A stretch of DNA of 48,521 nt from Gemmatimonadota bacterium (GTDB taxonomy: Bacteria; Gemmatimonadota; Gemmatimonadetes; Gemmatimonadales; GWC2-71-9): the NCBI GenBank assembly GCA_024641735.1, contig JAHECN010000006.1, forward strand, positions 1 to 48,521. The letters run 5' to 3'. This document shows positions 1 to 9,717 of the stretch, one piece after another; the first letter of the stretch is position 1, and the number at the start of each line of letters is the position of its first letter. The notes beneath the pieces were generated by a model. It saw only the letters and a list, made by a program, of their open reading frames with translations, made no database searches and was not told where the DNA came from. The position numbers and the translations under genes are program-made.

Positions 1-759
1 CGCCGTCCATCCGTCCTGCAACACGGCGTCGAGCCGCCGCGCGGCGATCATCTTCGGATCGGTGCCATCATGACTCGTCGCGATGGTGACCGCGATCAGT
101 GTGGCACCAGCCACCGCGCGAGTGCGTGCCTGCGCCGAGTATACAAACCCGTCGGCACCGCGTTGCGTAAACCCCTCCGCATCGACCACCGCAGCAGGAT
201 AGCCGAGCTTGGCCACACCGGTTGACGGCACGAACGCCAGTTGCGCAGTTCCCGGCACGCGGAGGAGGATCGCCTGCTTGTCCGCCAACGCGACCGCGCG
301 CACCGTGTCGTTACCGAAGATGGCCAGCGCTTCTGCCTCGTGGAGCCGTAGTTGGAATTCCCTCACTTCGCCGCCGATGCTTCGGGTAAGCACCAAGCGA
401 CCGCCGGGGAGTTTGGTCGGGTACGGGATCTGTTCGTAGGGATCATCGAAGAGGGCATGGAAGCGTGGCATGGAGTCCTGTGCCACCAGCCGCTGCATCG
501 TCGTCCAATTCCAGATGGGAGTACGGAAGATCTCCGGGAGCCGTTCGTCCCAGAGATCGCCGCGATCGAGTGAGAGGTTGAGGGTGCTCTCTTCGCCCCA
601 GAGGAGTCCGCCGAGGAGCCCGTTCCCGATCGGGACGGCCTCGTCCCAGCGGGTGATGGGGGCGGTGAGGTGGAGGGTGGAGCGGGCGTCCTGCGCGGCC
701 ACGGGGCCCGCCAGAAGCACTGCCACCACCCAGAGTCGCCAAGCATCCTTTTGAAACAT
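1..759 (-). CDS. GH95-like glycoside hydrolase (alpha-L-fucosidase family N-terminal region), secreted, partial at window edge
   Basis: Own translation of the open frame running off the left edge (not in the ORF track): MFQKDAWRLWVVAVLLAGPVAAQDARSTLHLTAPITRWDEAVPIGNGLLGGLLWGEESTLNLSLDRGDLWDERLPEIFR; signal peptide followed by a GH95-like W-x-EAxPIGNGxLG...LNxxxLW motif; SD-like gggagg upstream. Confidence 0.7.
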   Translation of the reverse strand, partial: MFQKDAWRLWVVAVLLAGPVAAQDARSTLHLTAPITRWDEAVPIGNGLLGGLLWGEESTLNLSLDRGDLWDERLPEIFRTPIWNWTTMQRLVAQDSMPRFHALFDDPYEQIPYPTKLPGGRLVLTRSIGGEVREFQLRLHEAEALAIFGNDTVRAVALADKQAILLRVPGTAQLAFVPSTGVAKLGYPAAVVDAEGFTQRGADGFVYSAQARTRAVAGATLIAVTIATSHDGTDPKMIAARRLDAVLQDGWTA

Positions 760-822
760 CTGGCCTCCCATGCCTTGACCTCACCCAGAACCCGCGGCAC
801 CCTTCCCAGAGGAGGAACGTAC

Positions 823-1773
823 GTGACCGAGAGCGCCACGCCAGTCAGTGCACCCAAATTGCCGCGCGCACCGCGCGGTGGTCTGTTGCGTGCCATTGCC
901 ACGCGACTGGTGATCTCCCTCCTCTGCTACAACGCCGCGATCGCGGGATACCTCTGGTTCCTGGCACTCCAGCAGGACCGGGATGTGGTGGCGCTCTACC
1001 AAACCTCGGGCGTGGCACAGGGCGCCGCCGACAGCGCGGCCACCGACCTCCGGCGGTATCAGCTTATTCGCCGGCCGATCATCGACCGCCTCCTCCCCGA
1101 CGGCCACCGTGGCACCCTGGTCCTGCACGAGCTCGGCGGACCAGCCGGCGTCGCGTGGACCCAAAGTTCTGCCATCGGACTCCTGGCCGGCTCGTTGACC
1201 CGCGAACTCTCACGGGGTGGCGCCCTCGCTGGCGAGACCGTGGAGATCCACGAGCGCGCGCACCTGCTCCGGACCTATCACGCCGGCGCTGTCTCCGCGC
1301 TGATGCGCACGATGCCCGCGCCTGCCCCGGACGAGTATGCCGCGACCAATTCGGGAGAACACTTCGCCGAAATGGCGGCGCAGGCCTATCAAATGGTTGT
1401 GGCGCCGGCGAGTCGGCGGAGGCGCTACGATGCCTCGTTCCACCTGCGCGCCGTCGAGCAGCGTGTCCCCGGAACCGCGGGCTTCGTACTCTGGTATCTC
1501 CGGAACATGGACCCGAGCGCGCCGCAGTTTGCCTCGCTCCAACAGACCGCGCGGGAACTGGCTGCAGACCAACTGACGCTCTGGGAGCCGATCTACGCCG
1601 CCCTCGAGACGCAGCAACGGGCCAACGGGACCATGGCCCCGTGGCCCGCCGTGACGCCGCGCCATCGATTGGCGCAGGCGATCGCATCGCTGGAAGAAGA
1701 GGGAACCCGGAGCACCATGGTGATGGCGTTGGCGCTGACGCCAGGGGAGTATTTCCTGCGCCTATTCGAGTAG
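823..1773 (+). CDS. membrane-anchored protein with HExxH (HERAH) motif, putative zincin-like
   Basis: GTG start after AGGAGG; N-terminal TM segment (LVISLLCYNAAIAGYLWFLAL); EIHERAHLLR ... NSGEHFAEMAAQAY. Confidence 0.7.
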   Translation: MTESATPVSAPKLPRAPRGGLLRAIATRLVISLLCYNAAIAGYLWFLALQQDRDVVALYQTSGVAQGAADSAATDLRRYQLIRRPIIDRLLPDGHRGTLVLHELGGPAGVAWTQSSAIGLLAGSLTRELSRGGALAGETVEIHERAHLLRTYHAGAVSALMRTMPAPAPDEYAATNSGEHFAEMAAQAYQMVVAPASRRRRYDASFHLRAVEQRVPGTAGFVLWYLRNMDPSAPQFASLQQTARELAADQLTLWEPIYAALETQQRANGTMAPWPAVTPRHRLAQAIASLEEEGTRSTMVMALALTPGEYFLRLFE

Positions 1774-2133
1774 CCGGTCGTTGCTCTCCACCACCACCGC
1801 CGTCCCGTAGCACAACACTTCCGTGACGCCCTGCATCATCTCGTTGGCGTCGTAGCGCACCCCAATCACGGCATTGCCACCCGCCATGTCAGCCTGCATC
1901 AGCATGGTGTCGAAGGCCTGCTCCCGGGCGCGCTCCGCGAGTTCGGTGAACATCGAGATGTTGCCGCCGCGGACCGTCTGGAGCATTGCGCCGAGGGTGC
2001 CGAACATCGAGCGCGACCGCACCACCACGCCACGCACCACGCCGAGCGATTGCACCACCTGATACCCCGGGATATCGAAGGTGGTAGAGGTCATTTCGTG
2101 CGGCACGCTCGCCGCTTGCTTGAGGTAATCCAT
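1762..2133 (-). CDS. YbjQ/UPF0145 family protein
   Basis: MDYLKQAASVPHEMTSTTFDIPGYQVVQSLGVVRGVVVRSRS...GGNAVIGVRYDAN; family signature. Confidence 0.85.
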   Translation of the reverse strand: MDYLKQAASVPHEMTSTTFDIPGYQVVQSLGVVRGVVVRSRSMFGTLGAMLQTVRGGNISMFTELAERAREQAFDTMLMQADMAGGNAVIGVRYDANEMMQGVTEVLCYGTAVVVESNDRLLE

Positions 2134-2147
2134 CGCGCCCTCGCCTG

Positions 2148-2507
2148 TCAGCCTTGCGGGTCGACGACAACCGCCGTCCCGTAACACAACACCTCCGTCA
2201 CCCCCGGCATCATCTCGTTGGCGTCGTACCGCACCCCGATCACGGCGTTCCCCCCGGCCATGTGGGCCTGGAGCAGCATGGTGTTGTATGCCTGCTCCCG
2301 CGCCTGCTCGGCAAGCGAGGTGAACACGGAAATGTTGCCCCCGAAGATCGTCTGCAGCTTGGCGCCAAACGTCCCCACGACTGAGCGCGAACGCACGACC
2401 ACGCCGCGCACCACACCGAGCGTGGCGACGACATCATATCCCGCGATGTCAAAGGCCGTGCTCGTCATCTCGTGCGGCACCGTGGCCGCCTGCTTCAGCA
2501 AGTCCAT
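2148..2507 (-). CDS. YbjQ/UPF0145 family protein (tandem paralogue)
   Basis: Very similar to the adjacent protein: MDLLKQAATVPHEMTSTAFDIAGYDVVATLGVVRGVVVRSRSVVG... Confidence 0.88.
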   Translation of the reverse strand: MDLLKQAATVPHEMTSTAFDIAGYDVVATLGVVRGVVVRSRSVVGTFGAKLQTIFGGNISVFTSLAEQAREQAYNTMLLQAHMAGGNAVIGVRYDANEMMPGVTEVLCYGTAVVVDPQG

Positions 2508-3751
2508 TACGGCTTCCAGGTCCCCTTGGCCACATCCGGCAAGAAGGCGTCGAGCCCCTTCGGCGGGAACGCGACCGTCTTGTCGGACTGCGCACTCATG
2601 TACGCCGTCATCAGGATCTGCATCACTTCCACACCATCGTGAAAGGTGAGCAGCGGCTCTTCCCGGCCCAGGAACACATTCACGAAGTGGCGATTCTCAT
2701 GCACATACCCGTACGCCGACGCTTCGTCCGGCACCACCGGCATCAACCCCATCTCGGCGTTCTGCTTCTCGACCAAATCCTCCCCCGCCGCGCCATGCAC
2801 CTCGCGCGAGAAGAAGCAGTTCAACTCGCTGTTGAGCGTATTCCAGTTCATCGAGTACTCGGGGCCCAGCAACTCACCACTCAACCGTAGCCCGGCACCG
2901 ACAAAGCTCCACGACGTGCTCGCCTCACCGATCACCGTCAATCCTTCGGGTGTCTCGTAGGTGATCGTCACCGACGCAAAGTCCTCGCTCGGACGCTTGG
3001 CGTAGTCCACGTCCTTACCGTAGCGCGCCTTCAGTTGTTTCACATAGGCCGGGCGCGACCACTTGAGCGAGGCGATCCTCCCATTGACACTCACTGGCTT
3101 CAACGACGCCCGCGGCTTCCCCGGCTGCGTCAGGAGAAAGCGCACCACTTCGACCGAGTGACACATCATGTCGTTCAAGACGCCACCGCCCTGCTTCTCA
3201 CCCTGCCAGAACCAGGCATTGTGCGGCCCCGAATGCTCCTCGGCGGCACGCGCCAGATACGGCCGCCCCGTCGTCGCGGCACCACGCGCCCAGATCAGGT
3301 CGCGCCCACGCGTGATCCCCGGCGAGAAGAGCTGGTTCTCCAGGTAGCCATGCTTGATCCCGGCCTTGGTCACCAGCTTGAGCACCTGCTTCGCCTCGGC
3401 GACGCCACGTGCCAGCGGCTTCTCGCAGGCCAGGCCGAGCAGCGTTCCTTTGCCACTGGTCACGGCCGCACAGATCTCCTCGACATTCTCGATCCGCGCC
3501 TGGTTCGGGCCGCAGAGCCAGATCGCATGAATGTTCGGATCGGCGACCATCTCGGTGATGCTCTTGTACGCCTTCGCCGGGCCGACGCCGAGGTCATTGG
3601 CGAGCTTCGCGGCGCTGGCGGCATTCTTCTGGTTGGGGCTCCAGACGCCTCGCACATCGGCGTCGCGCACGGACACCATGGCCTGGATGTGGAAGCGCGT
3701 GTTGAAGCCGGAGCCGATGAAGCCGATGCCTAAACGAGAGGGATACGTCAT
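2507..3751 (-). CDS. Gfo/Idh/MocA family oxidoreductase
   Basis: N-terminal IGFIGSGFNTRFHIQAM Rossmann motif, ACEKPLA motif, 414 aa; no signal peptide. Confidence 0.88.
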   Translation of the reverse strand: MTYPSRLGIGFIGSGFNTRFHIQAMVSVRDADVRGVWSPNQKNAASAAKLANDLGVGPAKAYKSITEMVADPNIHAIWLCGPNQARIENVEEICAAVTSGKGTLLGLACEKPLARGVAEAKQVLKLVTKAGIKHGYLENQLFSPGITRGRDLIWARGAATTGRPYLARAAEEHSGPHNAWFWQGEKQGGGVLNDMMCHSVEVVRFLLTQPGKPRASLKPVSVNGRIASLKWSRPAYVKQLKARYGKDVDYAKRPSEDFASVTITYETPEGLTVIGEASTSWSFVGAGLRLSGELLGPEYSMNWNTLNSELNCFFSREVHGAAGEDLVEKQNAEMGLMPVVPDEASAYGYVHENRHFVNVFLGREEPLLTFHDGVEVMQILMTAYMSAQSDKTVAFPPKGLDAFLPDVAKGTWKP

Positions 3752-3773
3752 CTATTCGAGATCCTGAGTTGTG

Positions 3774-3840
3774 GTCGTGAGTCGTGAGTCGTGGGTCGTG
3801 AGAGGTGGTAGCGTTGGGATCGCCGTTGACCTCTCGCGAC
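3774..3840. repeat. heptamer repeat GTCGTGA (x4) with inverted arm CCTCTCGCGAC
   Basis: gtcgtga gtcgtga gtcgtgg gtcgtga gagg ... cctctcgcgac. Confidence 0.85.
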
Positions 3841-3853
3841 TCTCTCCTCGCTT

Positions 3854-4441
3854 CTAGCCTCTCAACTTGTTGTACGCTTCCGCCGTGCACCCCGTCCACT
3901 CCATCACCGGCACGTTCCCCATGTAGCCGAGATCCTCGATACCAATTTCCGAGGTCCAGTAGCCGGATGCGGCGAAGTCCCGGAAGGAGTTGAACCAGGC
4001 GACGCCGTGGGAGAACTCTGCCTTGGCGCGCTTCGGGTAGGCGATCTCGTCGAGCATCGCGCGCCGATCGGCGTCGGAGGCCGTGATGAAGTCCGTGTTG
4101 ACGCGCCGGCGCATCTGGTTGTCGATCCACGCCAGGCCGCCGCGATGCGCCACGCGCATCCCCTGCTCGAGATCGAGAAAGGTGTCCATGAACTCGGGGA
4201 CGCCGGCCTCGGTGGCGGAGCCACCGCGCTCATCACGCGGGAAGAGATAGTCCACCAAGACCTTCACTGTCTCGTACTCGTGCGGCGTGTAGGTCTTCAG
4301 CGCATAGCCGCCGGGTGCCATCCGCGCCGCAGCTGCCGCGCGCGTGGCTTCCGTTGCTTGTACCGGCGTCGGCAGGAGGAAGGCACCACTCGTCGCCGCG
4401 AAGGTCGCGAGCAGTTCACGGCGTGAAAAGTCGTGGCTCAT
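3854..4441 (-). CDS. gluconate 2-dehydrogenase subunit 3 family protein, Tat-like signal
   Basis: MSHDFSRRELLATFAATSGAFLLPTPVQA twin-arginine signal; VLVDYLFPRDERGGSATEAGVPEFMD; ATGA overlap with upstream GMC gene. Confidence 0.82.
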   Translation of the reverse strand: MSHDFSRRELLATFAATSGAFLLPTPVQATEATRAAAAARMAPGGYALKTYTPHEYETVKVLVDYLFPRDERGGSATEAGVPEFMDTFLDLEQGMRVAHRGGLAWIDNQMRRRVNTDFITASDADRRAMLDEIAYPKRAKAEFSHGVAWFNSFRDFAASGYWTSEIGIEDLGYMGNVPVMEWTGCTAEAYNKLRG

Positions 4442-6132
4442 AGCTTTCCCTCCTTCCGCTGATCCGCAATGAAGCGTGAGGTGCGCATCGAGAGCGCCAA
4501 GATGGTCCAAGTCGGATTCTTGTCGGCCTGCGAGACGAACGGCCCGCCATCGGCGACGAAGAGATTCTTGCAATCCCATGCCTGGCAATTCGAATTCACC
4601 ACGGAGGTCGACGGATTGTCACCCATGCGGACGCAGCCGAGCTCATGGATGATCGCGCCGCCGGTGGCGATGCCGTAACCCTGCTCCTTGGTCGGCATCG
4701 TGGAGCGGACTTCGGCGCCCATCTCGGCGAGCAGGGTGCGGAAGGTCTCCTGCATATGCTTGACCTGCAGGTACTCGTGGTCGCTCCACTCCCAGTTGAA
4801 GCGGAGGACTGGAATCCCCCACCGATCGACCGTGCGCGGGTCGAGTTCACAGAACGACTTCTCGTTCGGGATCATCTCACCTCGGCCCGAGAAGCCAATG
4901 GTGGCGCCCCAATTCTTGCGATACTCATCCTTGAGCGAGGAGCCATAGCCCCCGCCGCCGGCGTAGTTCTGGATGCCGCCCATGAAGCCGTAGCCGGGCA
5001 TGCCCATCCCGCCCCAGATTTCGATATGATAGCCGCGCGGGAAGTCGAGCTTCTTGTTGTCGATCCACCACGGCATGTAAAGGTGCGCGCCGCCGACACC
5101 ATCACAGTTGTGGCGTGGCATGTCCATCAACGCGGGAACGAAGCCGCCGACGTCTGTGCCGGTGGTGTCGGTGAGATACTTGCCGACCATCCCGCTCGAG
5201 TTGCCAATTCCTTCTGGGAACTTGGTCGACTTCGAATTCAACATGATCCGCGCGGTCTCACAGGCCGATGCGGCCAGCACCACGACCTTCGCTTCCACCT
5301 TCTCTTCCATTCCCGTCAGCTTGTCGATGAAGAGCACGCCGTCGGCAAGTCCGTCACGGTTGACCGAGACCTCACGCACCATCGCATCGGTACGGATGGT
5401 GAGCTTGCCGGATTGCATGGCCGGGAAGAGCAGGACGTTGGGTGAAGTGAAATTCGAGTTCGTCAGGCAGCCGCGATTGCACTGCCCGCAGTAGTGGCAC
5501 GCGGGACGACCGTTCTTTGGCTTGGTCAGAATCGAGAGACGGGACGGGATGCAGGTGACCTTGTGCTTGTCGGCTGCCTTCTTGACGACGGTCTCCCAAC
5601 AGCGCGGCTTCGGTGCCGGAAGGAAGTTGCCGTCCGGGTGGTTGCGGAGCCCCTCGTTGCTGCCGAAGATGCCGACCAGATCATCGACCTCGTCGTAGTA
5701 CGGCTTGATGTCGTCGTAGGAGATCGGCCAATCCGAGCCGAGGCCGTCCTTGCTCTTCCCCTTGAAGTCGTCCGGGCCGAAGCGGAGGGAGATGCGTCCC
5801 CAGTGATTGGTCCGACCACCGAGCATCCGACCGCGCCACCAGTTGAAACGGGTACCGGGCGCGGTGGTGAACGGTTCGCCGGGAATGTTCCAGCCACCGA
5901 TGCAGGCGTCATGTTCGCCGAAGGGGCGGTCGGGTGTGCTGGCACCGCGCCGATCGGTCTCCCACGGCTGCATCAGCATGGTCGAATCTTTGGTGTTGTC
6001 CCACATCCCGCCCGCCTCGAGCACCAGCACGGTGGCTCCGGCTTTGGTCAGTTCGTGGGCAGCCATGCCACCACCGGCACCAGAGCCGACGATGACGACG
6101 TCATAGACGACGCGTCGCGCAGAATTGTTCAT
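4438..6132 (-). CDS. GMC family oxidoreductase
   Basis: VVYDVVIVGSGAGGGMAAHEL FAD-binding motif; CHYCGQCNRGC; C-terminal LFVADGGPFVSQADKNPTWTILALS. Confidence 0.9.
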   Translation of the reverse strand: MNNSARRVVYDVVIVGSGAGGGMAAHELTKAGATVLVLEAGGMWDNTKDSTMLMQPWETDRRGASTPDRPFGEHDACIGGWNIPGEPFTTAPGTRFNWWRGRMLGGRTNHWGRISLRFGPDDFKGKSKDGLGSDWPISYDDIKPYYDEVDDLVGIFGSNEGLRNHPDGNFLPAPKPRCWETVVKKAADKHKVTCIPSRLSILTKPKNGRPACHYCGQCNRGCLTNSNFTSPNVLLFPAMQSGKLTIRTDAMVREVSVNRDGLADGVLFIDKLTGMEEKVEAKVVVLAASACETARIMLNSKSTKFPEGIGNSSGMVGKYLTDTTGTDVGGFVPALMDMPRHNCDGVGGAHLYMPWWIDNKKLDFPRGYHIEIWGGMGMPGYGFMGGIQNYAGGGGYGSSLKDEYRKNWGATIGFSGRGEMIPNEKSFCELDPRTVDRWGIPVLRFNWEWSDHEYLQVKHMQETFRTLLAEMGAEVRSTMPTKEQGYGIATGGAIIHELGCVRMGDNPSTSVVNSNCQAWDCKNLFVADGGPFVSQADKNPTWTILALSMRTSRFIADQRKEGKL

Positions 6133-6253
6133 GAGGACCGTAGTGTTGGAGGAGCAGGTCGTCGCATACGGCAACTCCGGAAGGTACGTGACTTCGGGGC
6201 GGCTGTCATCCTGCAGTGTGCCCCATCATCGGGGCGGGATAGAATTCGGAATT

Positions 6254-7045
6254 ATGGCATCTGCTCCGTCCTTTCGCTTCGCCGAGGAGAAGCCCGACCC
6301 CCGCCTGGCGGCGTGGATTTGGCGCTACTGGGAATTCGGGGTCGAGCACGGGGCACCCCTACTCCATCACGTCCCACCTGATGGTGCCACCTCCCTCCTC
6401 GTCCCCATCATACCGGGGCAGGCGACTGCCGCCATTCTCAGTGGCCCTTGGCTGGAGCCGCTGGTGCTCCCGGTTGTTGCGGGGAGCCGCTACATTGGGG
6501 TCCGCTTCCTTCCGGGGGCTGCCGCACCCTTCGTGGGGGTCGACGCCGAAACGCTGGTCAACCGGACGCGGCCGGCCGCGAACACACTCGGACCGCTCGC
6601 CGAGCAACTGGCCCGCGGGGTGGCGGCCTCGGGCTCCCTCGTCGAGGCGACCCGGGTGATGAACCCGCTCTTGAACTCCCACAGTGCTGGAGTGGCACAC
6701 CCAGACGAGCGGGTCCAGCGAGCGGTCACCCGCCTGACCGCGAGCGGCGGAAGAACAGCCATCACCATACTGTCAAAGGAGTTGGGAACTTCGCAGCGCA
6801 CACTACTACGTTGGTTCCGCGCGGCGACAGGTCTCTCCCCAAAGCAGTTTGCCCGGGTGCAGCGCTTCCGGTCGGCCGCCATGGCGATGGTCGGGAGTCA
6901 CCCTTCGCTCAGCCGAGTCGCGGCCGAGGGTGGCTACGCGGACCAGCCGCACCTGACCCATGAATTCGTCTCCCTCATGGGCCTCACGCCGGCCGAGATG
7001 CAGGCGATCGTCAGCGCCACCCGCCATGAGAATCTCTCGTACTGA
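6254..7045 (+). CDS. AraC family transcriptional regulator
   Basis: C-terminal HTH: ELGTSQRTLLRWFRAATGLSPKQFARVQRFRSA...GYADQPHLTHEF. Confidence 0.88.
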   Translation: MASAPSFRFAEEKPDPRLAAWIWRYWEFGVEHGAPLLHHVPPDGATSLLVPIIPGQATAAILSGPWLEPLVLPVVAGSRYIGVRFLPGAAAPFVGVDAETLVNRTRPAANTLGPLAEQLARGVAASGSLVEATRVMNPLLNSHSAGVAHPDERVQRAVTRLTASGGRTAITILSKELGTSQRTLLRWFRAATGLSPKQFARVQRFRSAAMAMVGSHPSLSRVAAEGGYADQPHLTHEFVSLMGLTPAEMQAIVSATRHENLSY

Positions 7046-7115
7046 CCATTTTCTTCAAGACATCCTGTTGGCGCCAGGCCATCTTCCGGGTAGCCCCGTC
7101 ACCTCTGGAGAGCGC

Positions 7116-7658
7116 ATGCGTGTCCTTCCCATGATCTTCGCCGCCGCCCTCGCGGCGACACCGCTCGTCGCCCAGCAGGGTCCGCCCCCTTTCGACCATT
7201 CGGTCCTCGCCTTCTTTGACAAACTGGCGGGGGAATGGACCGGAACCGCCTGGATCGTCCTGGGCCCCGATGGCCGACACAATGTCGTCCAGCGCGAATC
7301 GGCAAAGTGGGTCGCCGGCAAGACGGTCTTTGTGGTGGAGGGTCTCGGGGTCGAGAAGATGCCGGATGGCACCATGCGCACTGTACATGACGCCTTCGCC
7401 ACCATCTATGTGGACCGGGATGGCAAGACACCGCGGATGCGCGCCTTCGTGGCGTCGGGTCAATGGCAGGACATGGACCTGAAGGTTCTTGCCGATGGTT
7501 ATGACTGGGCGATGACCGTCCCGGGCGACATCCGGATCCGCTACGAGATGCGTTTTGACTCCGCGGGGCGCTGGGTCGAGAAGGGGTTCATGTCGCGCGA
7601 CCAGGGCGCGACATGGATCCCCAACTTCGAGATGACGCTGAGCCGCGTGAAGCCGTAG
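7116..7658 (+). CDS. secreted protein, DUF1579-like
   Basis: Signal peptide MRVLPMIFAAALAATPLVAQ; FFDKLAGEWTGTAWI...RYEMRFDSAGRWVEKGFMSRDQGATWIPNFEMTLSR. Confidence 0.65.
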   Translation: MRVLPMIFAAALAATPLVAQQGPPPFDHSVLAFFDKLAGEWTGTAWIVLGPDGRHNVVQRESAKWVAGKTVFVVEGLGVEKMPDGTMRTVHDAFATIYVDRDGKTPRMRAFVASGQWQDMDLKVLADGYDWAMTVPGDIRIRYEMRFDSAGRWVEKGFMSRDQGATWIPNFEMTLSRVKP

Positions 7659-7675
7659 GGGGTGTCAGTGGCCCT

Positions 7676-7885
7676 TCACCCGGAACTGTCCTTCCGGGTG
7701 GAGAAGCCAAAGATCGAATACGCCGGACAGCGCGCCGCCGTCGAGGTCACCAGAAAGACGATTGCAATGACCCCAAGGACGGTGGCGACCGTGCCGCTGA
7801 TCCGATCGGTGAAGTAGAGGAACGCAATACCCAGTGCGACAAGAATCCGGATGATGCGGTCTGCATTGCCCATGTTGGCCTGCAT
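7676..7885 (-). CDS. DUF2892/YgaP-like inner membrane protein
   Basis: MQANMGNADRIIRILVALGIAFLYFTDRISGTVATVLGVIAIVFLVTSTAARCPAYSIFGFST. Confidence 0.85.
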   Translation of the reverse strand: MQANMGNADRIIRILVALGIAFLYFTDRISGTVATVLGVIAIVFLVTSTAARCPAYSIFGFSTRKDSSG

Positions 7886-7956
7886 CGGATACCTCCCTGG
7901 AGTGGTCCCTGTGCAGCCCGAGCGAGACAACCGCTCGGGCCGCTCGTTTGACGCTA

Positions 7957-9717
7957 CTACTTCGCTGCGAGGCGCCGAATCTCCGCGGCCAACGCCTTCA
8001 CCCGCGCCTGATCGGCGGCACCGGAAACGTCCTTGTCCACCTGTCCGGCCAACGTCCGGAGCGCCCTCGCCCGCGCGGCCCCGCTCGCCTTCTCTGCCGC
8101 ATTCAACGCCGCGTTGATCGCCGTGGTCCGCGCTGCGGAGAGGCCGTTGCCACGCACCAGCTGATCGACGTAGCTGCGCACCACCGGGAACGCGGCGGGC
8201 CAGACAATCACCGGCTGGCTCTGCGGATTGTACTCATCCATCATCACGAGCTTCGCGGCTGCGAGCTCATTGGCGCTCAGCTGCGCGCTCGGCACCATCT
8301 CGAGGATGTCGAACCCGCGCGCCAACTCCGACGAATAGACCATCCCGTTGTACCAATAGGCGCCCCACGAGCCGCCGATCGTCCCGCTGCCACGACGCAC
8401 CGGAGTGCTGTCGCTCGCCGGGGGTGCTGCGTCGATCGGCCCACGATCGAAGAATGCCATTTCGAAGGGATGCATCGGATCGGTGAAGTCCATCACGCTG
8501 ACGCCACCCTGATACCACCCCTGTACCATGATGTCGCGACCTGGCACCGGGATCAGCCCGCCATTGTGCGAGACACAGTTCTCCTGCGCCGTCTGACCCG
8601 TCGGAATCTTGAAGTAGGCATGCTGCGTCAACTTCCTATCTGCGCCAATGGTCAGCACGGTGTTGCCGCCCATCTCGAGCATCGAGGTGGCCTGGCACAT
8701 CGGCCCAGTGCCACCACCCCACTCGTCGGTGAAGACGACCTTCTTGCCGTCATTGCTGAAAACCGCCGTGTGCCAGAGCGAGAAATTGGTGTCGGAGAGC
8801 GCGTCGATGCGCACCGGGTGTTCCGGGTCCGAAACATCGACCAGCAAGCCATGGCTTCCGCAGGCGCCGGCCAGCAACCCGAACGCGGGATAGGCAGAGA
8901 CGTCATGGCAATTCCGGGGGCCGCTCGCAGCTCGGCCACCACCGGCCTGACCTCCACCACGGCGAGGCGCGGCGTTGAGTCCGGTGAAGATGCGCGCGCC
9001 GGTGACCACCTCAGCCGCGGCCGGATTGGCGAGGGGCACCTTGATCACATCCAACCGATAGAGCGAGTTGTTCTCGTCCGCCGGCTCGGTTCCTTCCACG
9101 CACCCTGCCAACTCGGGGCGCACGCCGCCGCTGCCAGACACGTAGATGTAGATGATCCCCTTTTCGGTCGGGCTCGGGATGACCGTGTGCGTATGCGAGC
9201 CTTTGCAGGTCTGCACATTCTTCACGAGCCGAGGTGTCTTGGGATTCGAGACGTCGTAGATGCGGACGCCGGCCATGTGATCCGCCGGATCCTGGACGCC
9301 ACCCTTGGCGCAGTCGTTCCGGTTACCGCCACCTTCTGCCGAGATGAAGAGCAAGTTCCCGATGATGGAGGGGTCGCCCTGCGACGTGACGCACGGCACC
9401 GCTGCCACCAGCACTGGGGCCGCGGGCTTGCTCACATCATAGATCGAGAAGCCGGAGAAATTCCCCTGATAGACATACTTGCCGCGAAAGGCGAGGTCGG
9501 AATTGATGAAGGTGAGGCCGCGCACTGAATCGAGTGCGGCCGGCTTCGTCACGGTCCCGACGAGTCGCATCCCCTGCGCCGCGACGCCGGCGTCCCGCAT
9601 TCCCGACTTGAGTCCGTCGCGCGGATCGCCGCCCTTGGGATAGCTCTGGGCGGCGAGCGTTGACGCAGTGGTCAACACCAGCGCAGCAGTGGCAAGCAGG
9701 CGAAGCGATCGGGTCAT
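7957..9717 (-). CDS. secreted LVIVD-repeat beta-propeller protein
   Basis: Signal peptide; repeated IYDVSKPAAPVLVAAVP / IYDVSNPKTPRLVKNV; SHTHTVIPSP; LLVDVSDPEHPVRID. Confidence 0.8.
   Translation of the reverse strand: MTRSLRLLATAALVLTTASTLAAQSYPKGGDPRDGLKSGMRDAGVAAQGMRLVGTVTKPAALDSVRGLTFINSDLAFRGKYVYQGNFSGFSIYDVSKPAAPVLVAAVPCVTSQGDPSIIGNLLFISAEGGGNRNDCAKGGVQDPADHMAGVRIYDVSNPKTPRLVKNVQTCKGSHTHTVIPSPTEKGIIYIYVSGSGGVRPELAGCVEGTEPADENNSLYRLDVIKVPLANPAAAEVVTGARIFTGLNAAPRRGGGQAGGGRAASGPRNCHDVSAYPAFGLLAGACGSHGLLVDVSDPEHPVRIDALSDTNFSLWHTAVFSNDGKKVVFTDEWGGGTGPMCQATSMLEMGGNTVLTIGADRKLTQHAYFKIPTGQTAQENCVSHNGGLIPVPGRDIMVQGWYQGGVSVMDFTDPMHPFEMAFFDRGPIDAAPPASDSTPVRRGSGTIGGSWGAYWYNGMVYSSELARGFDILEMVPSAQLSANELAAAKLVMMDEYNPQSQPVIVWPAAFPVVRSYVDQLVRGNGLSAARTTAINAALNAAEKASGAARARALRTLAGQVDKDVSGAADQARVKALAAEIRRLAAK

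Noticed and set aside
3774-3840. Heptamer arrays as CRISPR
   Set aside because: Units are 7 bp, contiguous and without spacers; no cas genes
6217-6256. Leaderless promoter for the AraC gene (TAGAAT 8 bp before ATG)
   Set aside because: -10 plausible but the -35 region (TGTGCC) is poor; not strong enough to annotate
7916-7940. GCCCGAGCG/CGCTCGGGC hairpin as an intrinsic terminator
   Set aside because: Good stem but no T-tract; may be a terminator of another type, evidence too weak to call
7948-9528. 526-aa plus-strand ORF
   Set aside because: Antisense shadow of the LVIVD-repeat gene; Arg/His-rich low-complexity translation, no recognisable family
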